Assembly (NCBI GenBank): GCA_002914845.1
Contig: JXTC01000029.1
Span: 62,001 to 126,000, forward strand
Length of the DNA: 64,000 nt
Reading direction: 5' to 3'
DNA from: Trema orientale
Taxonomy: Eukaryota; Streptophyta; Magnoliopsida; Rosales; Cannabaceae
In this document: piece by piece, positions 1 to 12,210 of the stretch
Layout of the letters: each line of letters begins with the position of its first letter
How positions within the stretch are numbered: position 1 is the stretch's first letter
Notes under the pieces: generated by a model
What the model saw: the letters and a program-made list of their open reading frames with translations, nothing else
What the model was told of the DNA's origin: nothing
Database searches by the model: none
Program-made: the position numbers and the translations under genes

Positions 1-2944
1 ACTATTGATACCCTGATGGGAAGTAATTATCACAAAGCCCTTGAATCTTTCATAGACAGTTAAAAAAATACACGTCCTGTCATCAAATAGCACCAAATTT
101 CTACAACTAGTCAATGTGCTTCCATAATATTAATGGTTAATATAATATATATGTACCAAAAGTCAAAAACCAATATCAACTTAAGAGTTAAACAAATCAA
201 TTTGAAGAAAAATAATAAAGGGAAGCAATTCTATGTAGTGTACTCTGACTAAAGGGGCTTCCTTTGAAATAATAGATAAAAGCAGGTTGAAATAATAAAG
301 GACAAACTGGTTTCAGATCCAAGCGGATTCAAAAATAAAAAATAAAAATCAAAGAAGAGTGAACTGTCCCACATTGATGAAATTTGGGGATACCTCTATA
401 CATCCAAAAACTTATTACTCTTAGTAGTACATTTCATACCAATTACCAAAAAGACAAAGAAAAAGGTATTTCCTCCATAAACAAATTTTAATTCATAAAT
501 AACTTCAAGAAATGAAAAAAAAAAAAGCAATCTTATTAGTTATTGTGTTTAAATAAATAAATTAAATTTAGCCAACTTTTAGAGAAAGTTCTATTTTTAT
601 CATGACTTCGTAGAAATTATACAATAAATAAGTCTCATTAGTCGATGGTGATGGTGGTAGCTTAAAAGAAAAACGACAATACCCCTATTACTAAAAGCTA
701 CTCCCCCACAAATCTAATCAAACACATGGAAGACAACAAGTATGTGAACCCCACAATCTTCATTGAATTTTGAGAACCATAAAAGAGATTTTTGCCTATG
801 AACTAGCCATTCCGGATAAGAGAACAATTTACCTCGAGTTCTTCTAAACTACAAAGCTACAAAATGGGTTGTGAGAGGACAAAAGCTTAAGGTTAAGAAG
901 GCATCAAAATGTAGTAAATTTGTAGTCCAATCAAGATCAAAAAAGTCTTGGGGGTATTATAATTTGTTTAATCCTAATTCCAGAAGCAGTTTAGAAAGTT
1001 TGACAAACGACCCTATATACTCCATTTTAACAGAGAAGCACTATCCAAAAAGTGTACTTAACAACGAGAAAAGGCACAAGAAGAAGGGACCAATAAGGAC
1101 ACCAATAATAGATCAATTGGGCAATTTTATTTAATCCTTAAAGCCCATAAGAAACTTGTTGTGTTTAACACTAAAGTCATATAATATATGTACACATATT
1201 CAAGCATGGGAATTGGAGAAAGGTAACTTTTTAACTGTATATAGCATGGTGCCAGCTAGTTTAATGTAAGAAATCAAACAAAAATGCATAAAAACAGATC
1301 AAATCCACATTATGAATATGATGAAGGTGAGAAGTAGAGTTGAACTATGGTTGAAAAAGCAAAAAGAGAAGAAGAATATGCATTGTGGGACTTGAGGGAA
1401 AGCATGTGCCTTTACAGACGAGCTGTGAGTATATATCTGCTAGTCAAGTCAGATCACTCGGTATGATCTTTCAGCTTTGAACTCATTTTTCCCCAATGGA
1501 AAAGTACTATAAGATAAAAGGTTTTGAGGGATGATGGAGAGTACTGGTTTGGTGAAAGTTGAGAGTAGATGAAAAACTTTGGCTCATTTTCCCCTATTTA
1601 AGAGAAAGCAAATGGCAATTTGGAGAGCAAATTCCATCAAGGTTGGTTGATTATCAGGTTTTGTGTTAATCATGATGGAACCAGTTATAGTTGTATTGCT
1701 TAGAAAATAAGGCCTATGATGGGTGGGAGTTTTGCCTTGAGATTAAAGTAGAAGAAAAGTAGTAAACATCTACGACGTTTCCTTGAGAATTACTTTAATG
1801 CATTTTTTCAAAAAGGGAAATAGACGAATATGAGGAATTTGTTAATGAATAAATTTAGGACTACTTACGTGATGACTATTTTAGAAGTTTATGACTTCTT
1901 GAGACCGCAATAATAATTTGTATGAGAACTGGTTATAAAACTTATTATCATTCATAAGAGGTCACAAAATATCGTAACTTTTATAACAAATCATAAATGG
2001 GTCGTTTTGAAAAAATGATCATTAAAAACTCAATTAAGCCAATATTACTCCTACCCATGTCCGAATTCCTTTATATAAAATCATAAAAGACTGGCAAGCT
2101 TGATGACTTCTAAAGTTCTACCGCATCCCCTAATTTGCATTAAACAATGATATCTAAATTTATAACTTTATGATTCACATTTACATGAAGGCCATTTTTG
2201 CTAAGCTCTAATAGTACGTCAAAAGAATGAAAATAAAAGAAGTATTTTTTTTTTCCATTTATTCATGTATTTGCTTACGCATAATAAATAAGTTTTAGTG
2301 AATCCTCGCATGATTGGTTACTTTAAGAAGGGATGGCTCAATTCTTAGTTCCTTCTCGTTCTTAAACAAAAACAAGTTTTAATTTTAAGATTCTTTTCAT
2401 TGCTAATTAGCAAACACATCTTAAGAGAAATTACACACCTTATTATCCATGACAATTCTTCTTCGGGATAGACCAAACGCTAGAAGGCTATTGGTAAAAT
2501 GTAATCGTGTTTTTTTCTAATATTGTCCACAGCTTATGCACAAGGTATAATATAATTATAGTTTGAGATTGGATTGGAACGAAATGAATTATGCTTAGTA
2601 CTATCTTGTATTATGTGTAGTGTAGATTTGGATTAGAATTACTTTTTATAAATTTAAAGTCCTAAACTTTTCAAATATAATGATTTTTAATTAGATTTTC
2701 TGTACATAAATGAATAAAAAAATGTTTTCAAAATTGGACGCTTGGGATTACAAATCTCATTAATTGGAAAGTGATAAATAATCTTCATCATTTGGGACTA
2801 TTTTGGTTAACGGTTAACTTGTTAAACTATCCGGTTGAATGTGATGTACCAAACAAAAGATAAGGATTATATATTCTAATCCCATCCTTTATCCGTATCC
2901 AAAGATAAGTTATGATGTTAAAATTTACACTTTATATATATATA
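1..2944. other. AT-rich intergenic region, no gene recognised
   Basis: No reading frame here resembles a known plant protein. An 87-codon plus-strand frame at 871-1134 is lysine/serine-rich and unrecognised, and is probably chance. Around 2550-2890 there are blocks of GGATTGGA/TTGGATTAG character and a GTACCAAACAAA stretch that resemble the TIR element at 57352-57796, so this may be a worn copy of the same family. The rest is AT-rich sequence without structure I can name. Confidence 0.5.
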
Positions 2945-3126
2945 TAGAGAGAGAGAGGAATATTTTCTTTAAAAAAAGTTCAACTGCACATTTTCCATCA
3001 AAATGTCTAGTATATAGAAAAGCTTATCAATTATTAGAGAGAGAGGGGGGAATATTTTCTTAAAAGAAAGTTCAACTGCACATTTTCCATCAAAATGTGT
3101 AGTATATAGAAAAACTTATCAATTAT
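2945..3126. repeat. 92-bp tandem duplication (2 copies)
   Basis: Two adjacent near-identical copies each begin with a GA run, continue through GTTCAACTGCACATTTTCC and end at CTTATCAATTATTA. The same landmark recurs at 2981 and 3073, giving a 92-bp period. Differences are a few substitutions and a G-run expansion in the second copy. It looks like a recent local duplication. Confidence 0.85.
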
Positions 3127-3434
3127 TAATATTGAATAGCATGAATTTCGTTAATATCAAAGAATATTTAGATACAAAAATAGTAAATATCTCTTAATTA
3201 CGAAAACGCGGCCACGAAAGTCTCACAGTCATACTGCAATCCACATTGTAGATGTTAGAAGACTTTGGCACCTAAGCTCTTTTTTCGCAATTAGTTCTTC
3301 ATATACTAGCTTCTTCTCTTTTTCCCCCCTCTATAAAGCATAAGAAGTTGAAAATTTCAGTATTACAAGAATTTTAACAAACCAAATTCTGAATGTTAAA
3401 ACTTAGGTGATATAAATGTTCTATATATATATAT

Positions 3435-3500
3435 GGGCACCAATCTATAGGTATTTTTTTTTTTTAACCTATAAGTAGGTATACCTACTGGATTGGCAAC
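3435..3500. mobile_element. Short TIR element, GGGCACCAATC family, copy 1
   Basis: The 66-bp unit starts GGGCACCAATCTATAGGTA and ends TACCTACTGGATTGGCAAC, so its ends are imperfect inverted repeats. It is embedded in (AT)n, which hides the exact target duplication. A longer relative with the same ends lies at 26967-27189. I infer a MITE remnant with most of its interior lost. Confidence 0.55.
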
Positions 3501-3510
3501 ATATATATAT

Positions 3511-3569
3511 GAGTAATGCTATGGGCCACTTGTGGTGCCCAGCACCACAGGTGCCCTATAGCATTACTC
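3511..3569. mobile_element. Miniature Mutator-like MITE, GAGTAATGCTAT family (59 bp)
   Basis: The unit is almost a perfect hairpin: GAGTAATGCTATGGG at the left end mirrors GCCCTATAGCATTACTC at the right, with TGTGGTGC facing GCACCACA in the centre. Nine bases TATATATAT flank both ends, as expected for a Mutator-type 9-bp target duplication, although the AT-microsatellite context makes this weak on its own. The same termini occur at 12027-12210, where the 9-bp duplication is unambiguous. Confidence 0.7.
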
Positions 3570-3887
3570 TATATATATACACATACCTGGGGCACAACAC
3601 AGTACAATCTCCCAAACAATTTACAGCACTTGGCGGGTCATAAATGAAAAAGGCTGTTTGATTAAGTTCGTCTTGGTGCGCTAAGAATAAAACATTGAAT
3701 ATCTCAAAATCAAAAGAAAGGAACATCCATTAATTCTAGTCTTTAGTTTTTACACACGTTTTAAATCACTTTGCGGGTTGTCATACTCGTAAGCCAAGTG
3801 AAACTCATATTACCAACCCAGAAAGATGCAAATTTTTACATGAAAATCATGTTCAAACTAGCTAAAGGATCAACATCCATAATTAGT

Positions 3888-4001
3888 TCGAGTATTTTTC
3901 ATGTAATGCCATCTAGTTTCCCTTCACATTTAGCTACTAATTCATCGAGTATTTTTCATGTAATGCCATCTAGTTTCCCCTCACATTTAGCTACTAATTC
4001 A
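3888..4001. repeat. 57-bp tandem duplication (2 copies)
   Basis: Two almost identical 57-bp copies start TCGAGTATTTTTCATGTAAT and end at CTACTAATTCA. The period is a multiple of three, so a small open frame at 3771-4028 carries a duplicated 19-residue block, but that frame resembles no known protein and I do not call it a gene. Confidence 0.85.
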
Positions 4002-4854
4002 TTCTCTAGCTCATGTCCCCTAAGCTAGTAAGTTCTAGCATTTTAGTACATTTGATTTCTTTGCACAAGTCAAAAAGAAGCAACTTGAAAACATACGGCT
4101 AAAGAGAGAAATCATCAGGTATTGTCCCGGGTTAAATGGATTTTATAGGTCCAAACTCTTAAATAACTTTTTCCGATAATTTCTCATTAACCAAACATAA
4201 CATCAGGGAAAGGTTAACATAAAGAGAAGATAAAAGAGAACAAATAAAAAAATGTGATGATAACAGCTGAACAAAAGTTTATATAAAAGACCTGTAATGG
4301 TTACCTCATTTCATCTTGAATAGTATATGAAACATCATATAGCAATAAGATTGTCTCCCTGTGAAGCTCAAAAGCAGCTGGAGAATCCATTAAAGGGCTT
4401 AGGCTTTAGTCTCAGGTTTCAACGACGAAGGTTCACCCCAAAAAAAAAAAAAAAGAACAAATAAATAAAAATAAATAATTGCTTGACCACGATGAACAAT
4501 TATATAAATTGTTTTAGCTATTGTCAAATTTAACCTTGTTGTATTGTTACAATGCCAGGATTTTATGGATCATTGTGGTATGTAACATGAGCATTTTCGT
4601 CACTGTAGTTTCGGCGGATTTTCTCCTACCGGTTGCGTTGGAATCCTAGATTCGTATATAGCATTTGATACCTATTTCGAAAACAGAACATTACAAGGAA
4701 TATGCCTAAGGCCCTAAGAATGTGGATGTGGACAGATAAAAGTAAAAAGTAAATAATTTCTCACGAGAATGGAAGTTGAACTATTGCTGGCCTTAGGCCC
4801 GATTCTAGGGTGGGAGCCCAAGGCATATCATGACCCAATCTAAAATGGGAAATA
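4002..4854. other. Intergenic region with possible exon-like remnants
   Basis: No gene is called. On the minus strand, 4390-4305 reads as an open stretch starting ATG and ending at a GT donor, and 4098 follows a good pyrimidine-rich AG acceptor; together they could encode about 49 residues. No family is recognised. A run of A at 4439-4454 follows directly on the other strand. This is treated only as a finding. Confidence 0.3.
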
Positions 4855-5201
4855 ACACAATATACGGTGTTTCAGAAAAAAATTTGAAAAATACTGTAGT
4901 TTTGTGTTTTTTAAGGTGCGGTACAGTTTTTATTAGAAAAATACTATTTTTTAAAAAATATTTAGAAAAATACCATTTTGTAAAATAGTAACTACTTTCT
5001 GGTAACCAGTTTCTGGAAAATGATAACTAGTAACCAAAGATAATTACAACTGGTATATAACTAGTAACCAGTTACCAGTTTCTGGTAACTATTTTAAAAA
5101 GTGATATTTTCCTAATAAAAACCCTACGAAAATTGGAAAAAAGTGTGACTTCCGTATATTTATAATTTTTTCGGTTTTTGTAGGTATAAGTGTTAGAAAT
5201 C
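4855..5201. repeat. Dispersed TIR repeat, copy 1
   Basis: The block starts ACACAATATACGGTGTTTCAG and ends GTATAAGTGTTAGAAATC. Its two ends are related as imperfect inverted repeats of about 45 bp (each carries GAAAAAA then ATACGG followed by a T-run). The interior is built from degenerate GTAACTAGTAACCAGTT motifs. Close relatives lie at 30385-30752, 27673-28058 and, more diverged, 45255-45735. It has no coding capacity. I infer a non-autonomous DNA element of foldback type; its superfamily is not determined. Confidence 0.7.
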
Positions 5202-5487
5202 TATCTAAAATATCCTAATTTGACCCAAGCTCAATAAAGACAAATTTACATCCAGTACCCATTCTTGTACCTTATATTTCATAAATAGCTGTTTTTTATT
5301 TTATTAATTACCTCTTTTTAAGGTATACATTTTGTGTGTAAAATATGAGTAATATATATTTAAAATGTAAATTTTTACCTATAATTTACATTTACAATAT
5401 ATATTTATATCTATTGTATATATTTTGAAATATTTGTCAATTTATAGGTATAACTTTTACTCCAAAAATAACTATTAAGATGGGTAT

Positions 5488-6040
5488 TTAGGGGTGTTTC
5501 GAACTCATAGAGGATTTATTCGCAGATTTTTCTCTATTCCTTTAGGAATTAGTTACGAGGCATAATTGGCACCGGCAGTTCATGCGATTGATTTTGCTTG
5601 GAAATATGGATGGAAGCAACTGTGGTTGGAGAGTGATTCAGTCTATATGATTTCTCTTCTATTAGCCCGTTTTCTTAAAGTTTCTTTCCGTTGGAGATCG
5701 GCTTGGTGTAGGACATTGGGGTTCATTGTTAATATGGATTTTATGGTCACTCATATCTACCACGAGGATAATCGTGTAGCTGATTCTTTAGCTTCTTGTG
5801 CTCCTTCCTTTATTTGTCCTACTTGGTGGTAGTCCGCTCCATCTTTTATTTCATCTTTTGTTTACGAGGATTGTATTATGAAGCCTAATTATCGGTTTCG
5901 CTAATTTTATTTCTCTTTCTATTTTTTTGTCCTGAGAGATCAAGTTTATGCCCCTCCTCTGTCTTGGTGTCTCTTCTTTTTCTTTCTCTTTTAATACAGT
6001 TTCCCTCATTCTGTCGAGGTTCGCCAAAAAATATATATAT
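5488..6040 (+). mobile_element. 5'-truncated LINE, 3' end with RNase H domain remnant
   Basis: The insert is bounded by a perfect 14-bp direct repeat, ATTAAGATGGGTAT, at 5474-5487 and 6041-6054, the hallmark of target-primed reverse transcription. It opens inside an RNase H-like domain and ends in A followed by (AT)n. The 553-bp length shows heavy 5' truncation, as is usual for plant L1-type elements. The 3' untranslated part (about 5833-6030) is T/C-rich. Orientation follows from the coding strand and the tail. The element is dead. Confidence 0.85.
5490..5832 (+). pseudogene. LINE RNase H-like (RVT_3) domain fragment
   Basis: The conceptual translation carries the typical C-terminal RNase H-like domain of plant non-LTR retrotransposons. 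It shows HAIDFAWKYGWKQLWLESDS around the second acidic residue and ends with HIYHEDNRVADSLAS, which holds the conserved histidine/aspartate-bearing last motif (N-x-VADxLA). A stop codon (TAA at 5563-5565) interrupts the frame just before LAPAVHAIDF, so there is no functional product. The first acidic motif and all of the reverse transcriptase are missing because the element is truncated at its 5' end. Confidence 0.85.
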
Positions 6041-6054
6041 ATTAAGATGGGTAT

Positions 6055-9000
6055 GTGAAATAAAAATAAAAAATAAGTATTTATGTACTTTTTCCCTCAA
6101 TAAAAGATAAAGACAAATGGAGTGGGTATATAGGGTGACAACTTTGGGCACAACATGTCAAGATATAATGACTCGAAAACTGTACAAGTTAACAAGCGGG
6201 CTTTTTTTTAGATAGGTTTAGGTCATAAAATAGCTGGCCTATAAAACACAATAAAAACAATGCGCCGATTTTGAGATGACTTATCTTGCAAATTGATCCT
6301 CCATAACATGTTTAATATACAAGTTACTTTATGTTAACCTCTATACAAAACAAAAATGATTCGTAAAATACCCATTTAGTGAAAATATGTATTTTGTTTT
6401 GTGTTGGAGCTTTTTTCACTTTTTTTTTGAAATGTAGCATTCGATAATTTATGTGTGCATGGTATGTAAAGCTTTTATTTGGACTTTGCTAACAATACCA
6501 ATATCATTTTACTGTGTATTGATCTATACTTATTACACATGTGGATTATGTGTTTTTATTTCGGCTCCAGGGAATTAGTTTGTTACATGTGTACTTCTAA
6601 TCTGTTTGCATACGACCCGTTGTAAATTTTGTTGGGCTTTCCTTCAATTCATTCATTTATTTTGGACCACCTTGGAGGCCTGGCTACGTACATTAGTGCC
6701 ATAGAGATTCTTGGACCAGATTTTCTCTCCTCCCAGAGTTTTGTGAGTTGAGTTGAGCCCAGCTGGGGGACGTTACTAGGACCACCTCCCTCAGAAAAAG
6801 GAGAATTTAGGATAGTACGGTGAAAGCGTAAAATTGAAAAATATGATTCTTTTTTTTTTCTTTTTTGTTTTTAGGGATAACTAACATGAATCGTCCACAA
6901 ACTGACTTTATGATCATCCTTCTAAATACCAATAATAAGGAAAAAGTAAAGTATTGGATTTTCAATTTATTGCGAAAATAATGGTATGGGATCTAATTTC
7001 CCCTCCAAGAGCTTAGTTCTCCACTCAATCCAAAGAATTGAGGGACAAATGAGTTTGGCAGGGAGTAAGCTTTCAAATTCTTTATCGAAAGATCAATGTT
7101 CTAGTCGAGCCATTTAAATGCTAGGGTCATATTTTCTAATATGTCAAATGTATACCACACAAATAATGTTTGTACTCTCTTTCCTTAGCCAGTTACCTTT
7201 ATAAAGCACTTAAAATTTTGATGTTTGAGTCAATCGATTTTAGTGCTCATTTTATATGTGTTTTTATTATGTTATATGTAATGTATCATGCAGATGATGT
7301 CGGTACTCTCATTCCTTAATAAGGGTCAAATAAAAGAGTTCGGCATGGATTTTGCTAGCTCCCAGCTAAAGACACTGAAATTTTGTTGTGTCACTATCTT
7401 TGGGACCCATAAGGCAGTTTCCCAACACACAAAAATATCACACTAATTTGTGGTACAATCATCTCAAATCATAACTGGGATTGCGAAAGGCTCTTCTTCC
7501 TCTTGACTCCCTTTTTAGTTGGTAGGCCCTTAACGCTATATCTGTTCCCAAACAAACGCCATGAGTAATATGCCAATGTCATAATTACTATCTCATGTAC
7601 ATATATATATAAAAACACTATATATGGCTACTTTTCCTTTTGTATCCAAATTAACATTTAGTGAAACACTTTGGATCACTATAAGTACATAGATTTATAG
7701 AGAGGGGACTCTTAATTGTTATCCAAAACAAAGAGGTTAAAAAAGAGAGGACGAGGAAAAGAATGATTGGGGACCAAGCTTTATGGTTTATCCTTCAAAA
7801 AGAAAAAGTCAAGTGGCACACAAAAAATGCCAAAGCTGTGATTATCATCATGATTTTTATTTGTAGTTTTATGAAATACATGCCAATTTTCATATAAAAA
7901 AAGACACTTGTTGTAATTTTGTGAACTTCATTTTCATGGGGTGTGATTGTGCGTGTCAAATTTGCAACCACCGCAAATAAAAAAAGACAAATTAATAAAA
8001 TGCGAAACGACATGGAAAAACTCAATTAATTTTTTTTTTTTAGGAAAGAAAAACTCAATTAATAAACTATATAGAAGATAAATTTTCTGTTTAGTACTTA
8101 AAAAGGAGTGACATGCGTTGTTCCCTTAGCATGCTTATTATTTATTCACCATTAATTGAGATTTCTTTAATTGAAGCTGCCCAGTGCCTCCTTTTTGCTT
8201 TTGTCTTGTTCTGTTATATGTCAGCTTCAAAATCTTGCTAAGCATTTCAGGAAAAATTTAAAAAAAAAAATCTTCATGAGTTCTAATCTAAATAGAGTTA
8301 AAATATTAAGCCTTTAATTACAAGGACATGTTTATTAAAAAAGAAAAAATTACAAGGACGTGAAAGCTTCAAATGAACTGAGTATTGGGATTCGGTCAAA
8401 ATGTGTAAGCTGAGTCTACACATAGTGGAAGTTCTTTGAAACTTTTTCTTATCCTCTTTTGTTTTTTGTTTGTTTTTTTCTCCCCTAAACTTTCATATCC
8501 TCCTAATAGCGTATAATGATTCTTAACAATATCATCATTGATAGATTGTTAATTACATTTTTACTTTAATTTTTATTAATTTGCAAGGCTAAGCTCTTAT
8601 GCATGACCCCCACTCCGCCAAAAAAAAAAAAAAAAAAGAAGAGAGTATGCATGCCTTTGACTTATATTGACTGACTGATAATTCAACACCTTTGAATAAT
8701 GATATCTTGTAAATAAGCAGTTTTGCCAGTTTCCGTCGAATAAGTAAAGCTTTAAAAGCATTTTGGCAATGGACTTCCCCCTTCCCCTCTTTTTATTAAT
8801 TAATTAAGTGGACAACATTTACTTGTCTTGATTTATATTGAAATAAAATACATACATAATTTCATGTAATTAATTTAGTTTTGTTTGGCAAGAATTTGTG
8901 GGAGGAGAGAAAGATATGGAAGGAGAGTCAAAATCTATTATTTGGAAAGATGGATGGTGGAAGCCGTAAAGGAGAGGAGAGATGGAGGGATGAGGCTCGT

Positions 9001-9471
9001 CCACCGAATTGAATCCTTCTATTATTGGAATTTGGAAGTATGAAAAAAAAAGAAACTAAATACAATTACTTTCTAAATTTTGACAAATATAATTATTTTA
9101 CAAATGGATTGTTTAGATTATTCCCATTCTCACATCCGAGTGTTTATTTCAACAATTCTAATTTTTTTTTTCATTCTAATGGCTCATTCAAATGAATATT
9201 TGTTTTAACAATTCAGTTTTTTTATTCAAATAACGTATATTCTTTAAAATTACCATTAAAATGGATTTTTCCTTCTTGAAACGAGAATACATCACTTCTC
9301 TTGTTTTTTATTGTTATATTCCAATATTTCTCATTCAAATTATAATTCATTCCATCTCATTCTACTATAGTGTAAATCTAATACTATTCTATTATATCTA
9401 TTTAAATATATCTATGTGAATAGGCAAACGAATAATTAAATCTAAATTCACAAGATGTTCCATCATTTAAA
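6055..9471. other. AT-rich intergenic region, no gene recognised
   Basis: Only short chance frames occur. GGAGGAGAG-rich sequence near 8890-9000 and the CTCTCCTC-rich sequence to about 9640 could be the two ends of one TIR element (TTTGGCAAG...GGGAGGAGAG facing CACCCTCCTACCAAA), but the match is loose. Poly-A and poly-T tracts are frequent. I see no RNA gene. Confidence 0.4.
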
Positions 9472-9581
9472 CTCTACTTTGGATATCAAGCAACATAAAG
9501 GAGAGCTACATCTTCTCCATCTCTCCTCTCTACTTTGGATACTAAGCAACATAAAGGAGAGCTACATCTTCTCCATCTCTC
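9472..9581. repeat. 55-bp tandem duplication (2 copies)
   Basis: Two copies of a 55-bp unit begin CTCTACTTTGGATA at 9472 and 9527 and run through AAAGGAGAGCTACATCTTCTCC. Within the unit GGAGAG and CTCTCC can pair. A 62-codon frame crossing it is an artefact of the repeat. Confidence 0.85.
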
Positions 9582-11736
9582 CTATTCACCTCCTTAATCT
9601 ATTTAGCATTCCTACTCTCACCCTCCTACCAAATGTAGCATAGAGATTATTTTGCATGAAAAGTTTACATGATGCTCCAAAGTACAGCCAAATTTCAAGT
9701 TTTAGAAGAGCCTATACACTGCCATAGGGCATGGCATTTGACTCTTTCTTGAAAGAATAGTACCTACCCTTTTGTAAAGGTGAGAGCATAGTGGTATAGT
9801 AGCATGGCGACGTTCACAACTTTATATGTTTTACACAATAGGGCAGCCTTACTTTTTAATTTTGCAATACAATTTTTCTCAAAATTCTTATTCAGCTTTT
9901 AATTTTCCTCTTCCTCATTAGCTTTTAACTATTAATGTGTTGCTAAACTTAGACTTGAAAATTCAACTTTGTGTCGATGGCAAGATAAACAATTTGGTTC
10001 AGATTTTGGGTTAGAAAAATTATAATAGGCATTTGGATTTAAAATCTAATTTTGTATATATTTCTGAATTTTATACATTTATCTCATATTGTAATTACTT
10101 TCTTTTTGCATATATGTCTCAAGTCTGTCTCTTCACAAGTCTCTCTCTCTCTTTTTAATATGAGATTAGACTCTATTTGGAACTTGATTTTTAGAGGGAA
10201 AGAAAAAAAATTTCAAATGATTCTATTTTCTCTTGTTTGTATTGAAACCAAAAAAAAAAAAAGAAAAAGAAATTTTTATCAAGAAAAGAGAAAATTAGAT
10301 TTGATGTTAATTTTTAGTACATAAAGCTTTGACAAATTAAGTAGTATAACCAAAAATGTCAAAATAAAATTCTATAAACTTTTAGAAAAAGTATTTTCCT
10401 CTTTATTTTTCCATGACTACTTTTTCTTTGCAATATTTTCCCCCCTCCAAGATCAGGGTTCCAAATGGAGTTTGGAATTTGGAAATATTCATTCACCTTT
10501 CCGGGCTTTCTTGTCATAAATTTAGTTGATTTTTCTATATGCTTTAACTCTGTTTTGTATGTATAACTTTCATTTTTTAATAAATCTGAGGAGTGGCTTT
10601 TGGCTAAGTTTGGGATAGGTTTCAGCTACTTAGGATGTGTCTCGTCAACAATGCTCGTGTAATAGTTCAATTGTTATTTTTTTTTACAAAAAAAAAAAAA
10701 AGAACAAAATGTGTTTTTTATTCTCTAAATGAAGTGATATCTTTTCATAGGTAATTGATCCCCATTAACGTTCATTTACTCTATATAAGTCTAAAAACAT
10801 TAACTAGGCAGGGAAGAAATTCAAAAGTTAAACGTTGAAAGATTTGTCCATAATATTTATTTCCAAAATCTTTAATCCTGTAATTTCGTTCCTCATTGCA
10901 GAGTTATGTATTTATTTATTTATTTATTTTTTAAATGTGACAATAGAACTGATCAGAGACATGTTGTTGACAGCACATTTATCATGGATCCCTAATGCAT
11001 GGCTAAATTGGTCAGTAGTGTCCCAGAAGAGAGTAATGAAGCATTATGGATAATACCCTTGGTCAGTAATTGAAGCTACCACAGACCTGTCGTTAATTAA
11101 AGTCGAAATATAATTATTGTTTGGCATGGAAGAAAATACTGAAACTTCGTTTCTCTTTTTTCTTTTTGGCGAAGAAAATTAATCAAAATCAATTAATACT
11201 GATCAACAGATGATGATGATACATGGAACCTCTTCAGAAAATGTCAGGCCTGCAAACACAATTGTCAATGAGAGACACTGCGTGGCCTAATATTAACAAA
11301 GAAAATTAAACAAAAAAGTGCATGTAATTTAACACAGCTCCTTTAATTTAGTACAAAGTAATAAAACACATTGACCTTTGATTTTTTTTATTTTTTATGT
11401 TCTATGGTCCTACGAGTAATTAAGCACATTTAAGATATAGAAGTTGCAAGGTCAGTTTAATGGGACGCCAGTTGGACATCCCAAAAGAAAATAATTAGAT
11501 ATTATGGTCCACAAATCAGACGGTTGCTATCAAAAACATCACTTGGATTTGATGAAAAAGGCTTTTCCCAGTTCAAGGTGTTAGATGAAACTTGGAAGTT
11601 CCCAAATCGGTCCCAAAATGAAAGGGTAATGCTATGGAGCATGAAACACTACATAACGTGTTAGTCTCATTATTGAATGATTTTAGCTAGTAGACTGGGT
11701 CCCACATAAATTTTATTTGAAGTGTAATTACAATTA
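9582..11736. other. Intergenic region, no gene recognised
   Basis: This stretch holds AT-rich sequence with several poly-A/poly-T tracts and a TTTA microsatellite near 10910-10930. Short frames such as 10052-10324 and 10835-11053 have no recognisable motif. From about 11622 it contains a partial, nested copy of the TAATGCTAT MITE family: GGTAATGCTATGGAGCA, followed by an AGACTGGGTCCCACAT interior shared with 12027-12210. Confidence 0.45.
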
Positions 11737-11988
11737 GAGTAATGCTAAAGGATACTATATGGTGCTCAAGACTACATGATGTGTGGTAACTGACATATTA
11801 AAATTATACTTCAATAAGGATCCATGTGCGATATTATTTATTAATTAAATCACTTGGTAATAGAATTGCACCTTATTGTGTTATTAGGCACCGCTAGTAC
11901 TTATAATAGTAATCTTACAATTATTCAATAATAAACTGACACATTAAATAATATTGGCTAGGCACATATGGTGCTCGTAACATTACTC
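11737..11988. mobile_element. GAGTAATGCTA-family MITE, diverged copy
   Basis: The left end GAGTAATGCTAAAGGATAC and the right end CGTAACATTACTC form imperfect terminal inverted repeats, with TATGGTGCTC (left) facing ATATGGTGCTCG near the right end. The interior shares AATAAACTGACACATTAA-type sequence with the neighbouring family member. No 9-bp duplication could be matched at these exact boundaries, so the ends may be off by some bases or the flanks rearranged. Confidence 0.5.
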
Positions 11989-12026
11989 GACGAAAAGCAT
12001 GATTTCATGGTTTATCCCTCATTTAG

Positions 12027-12210
12027 GAGTAATGCTATAGGGCACCAGTGGTGTCCAGCACCACAGTGACATGTCTGTTTGTCACTGGATGATTTAATTA
12101 ATAAACTGGGTCCTACATAGGCCCCACTTAAATTATAATTAGGATTAGTCAGTGACAGACTGACATATCACTGTAGTTGCTGGCACCACAGGTGCCCTAT
12201 AGCATTATTC
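12027..12210. mobile_element. Mutator-like MITE with 9-bp target duplication (184 bp)
   Basis: The termini GAGTAATGCTATAGGGCACC and, on the complement of the right end, GAATAATGCTATAGGGCACC are inverted repeats that extend imperfectly for about 40 bp. Perfect 9-bp direct repeats CTCATTTAG flank the element at 12018-12026 and 12211-12219. A 9-bp duplication is characteristic of Mutator-like transposons, so this is a non-autonomous MULE-type MITE. It encodes nothing. Confidence 0.85.

Noticed and set aside
871-1134. 87-codon plus-strand frame (Lys/Ser-rich)
   Set aside because: No family motif, no convincing promoter or splice context, and typical of chance frames in this base composition.
1290-1500. 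Possible microRNA precursor
   Set aside because: The region looked mildly structured, but no known plant miRNA sequence was recognised and no long, well-paired stem could be traced.
8880-9640. Single TIR element bounded by TTTGGCAAG...GGGAGGAGAG and CACCCTCCTACCAAA
   Set aside because: The inverted match is short and loose, with no flanking duplication found; kept only as a remark in the intergenic entry.
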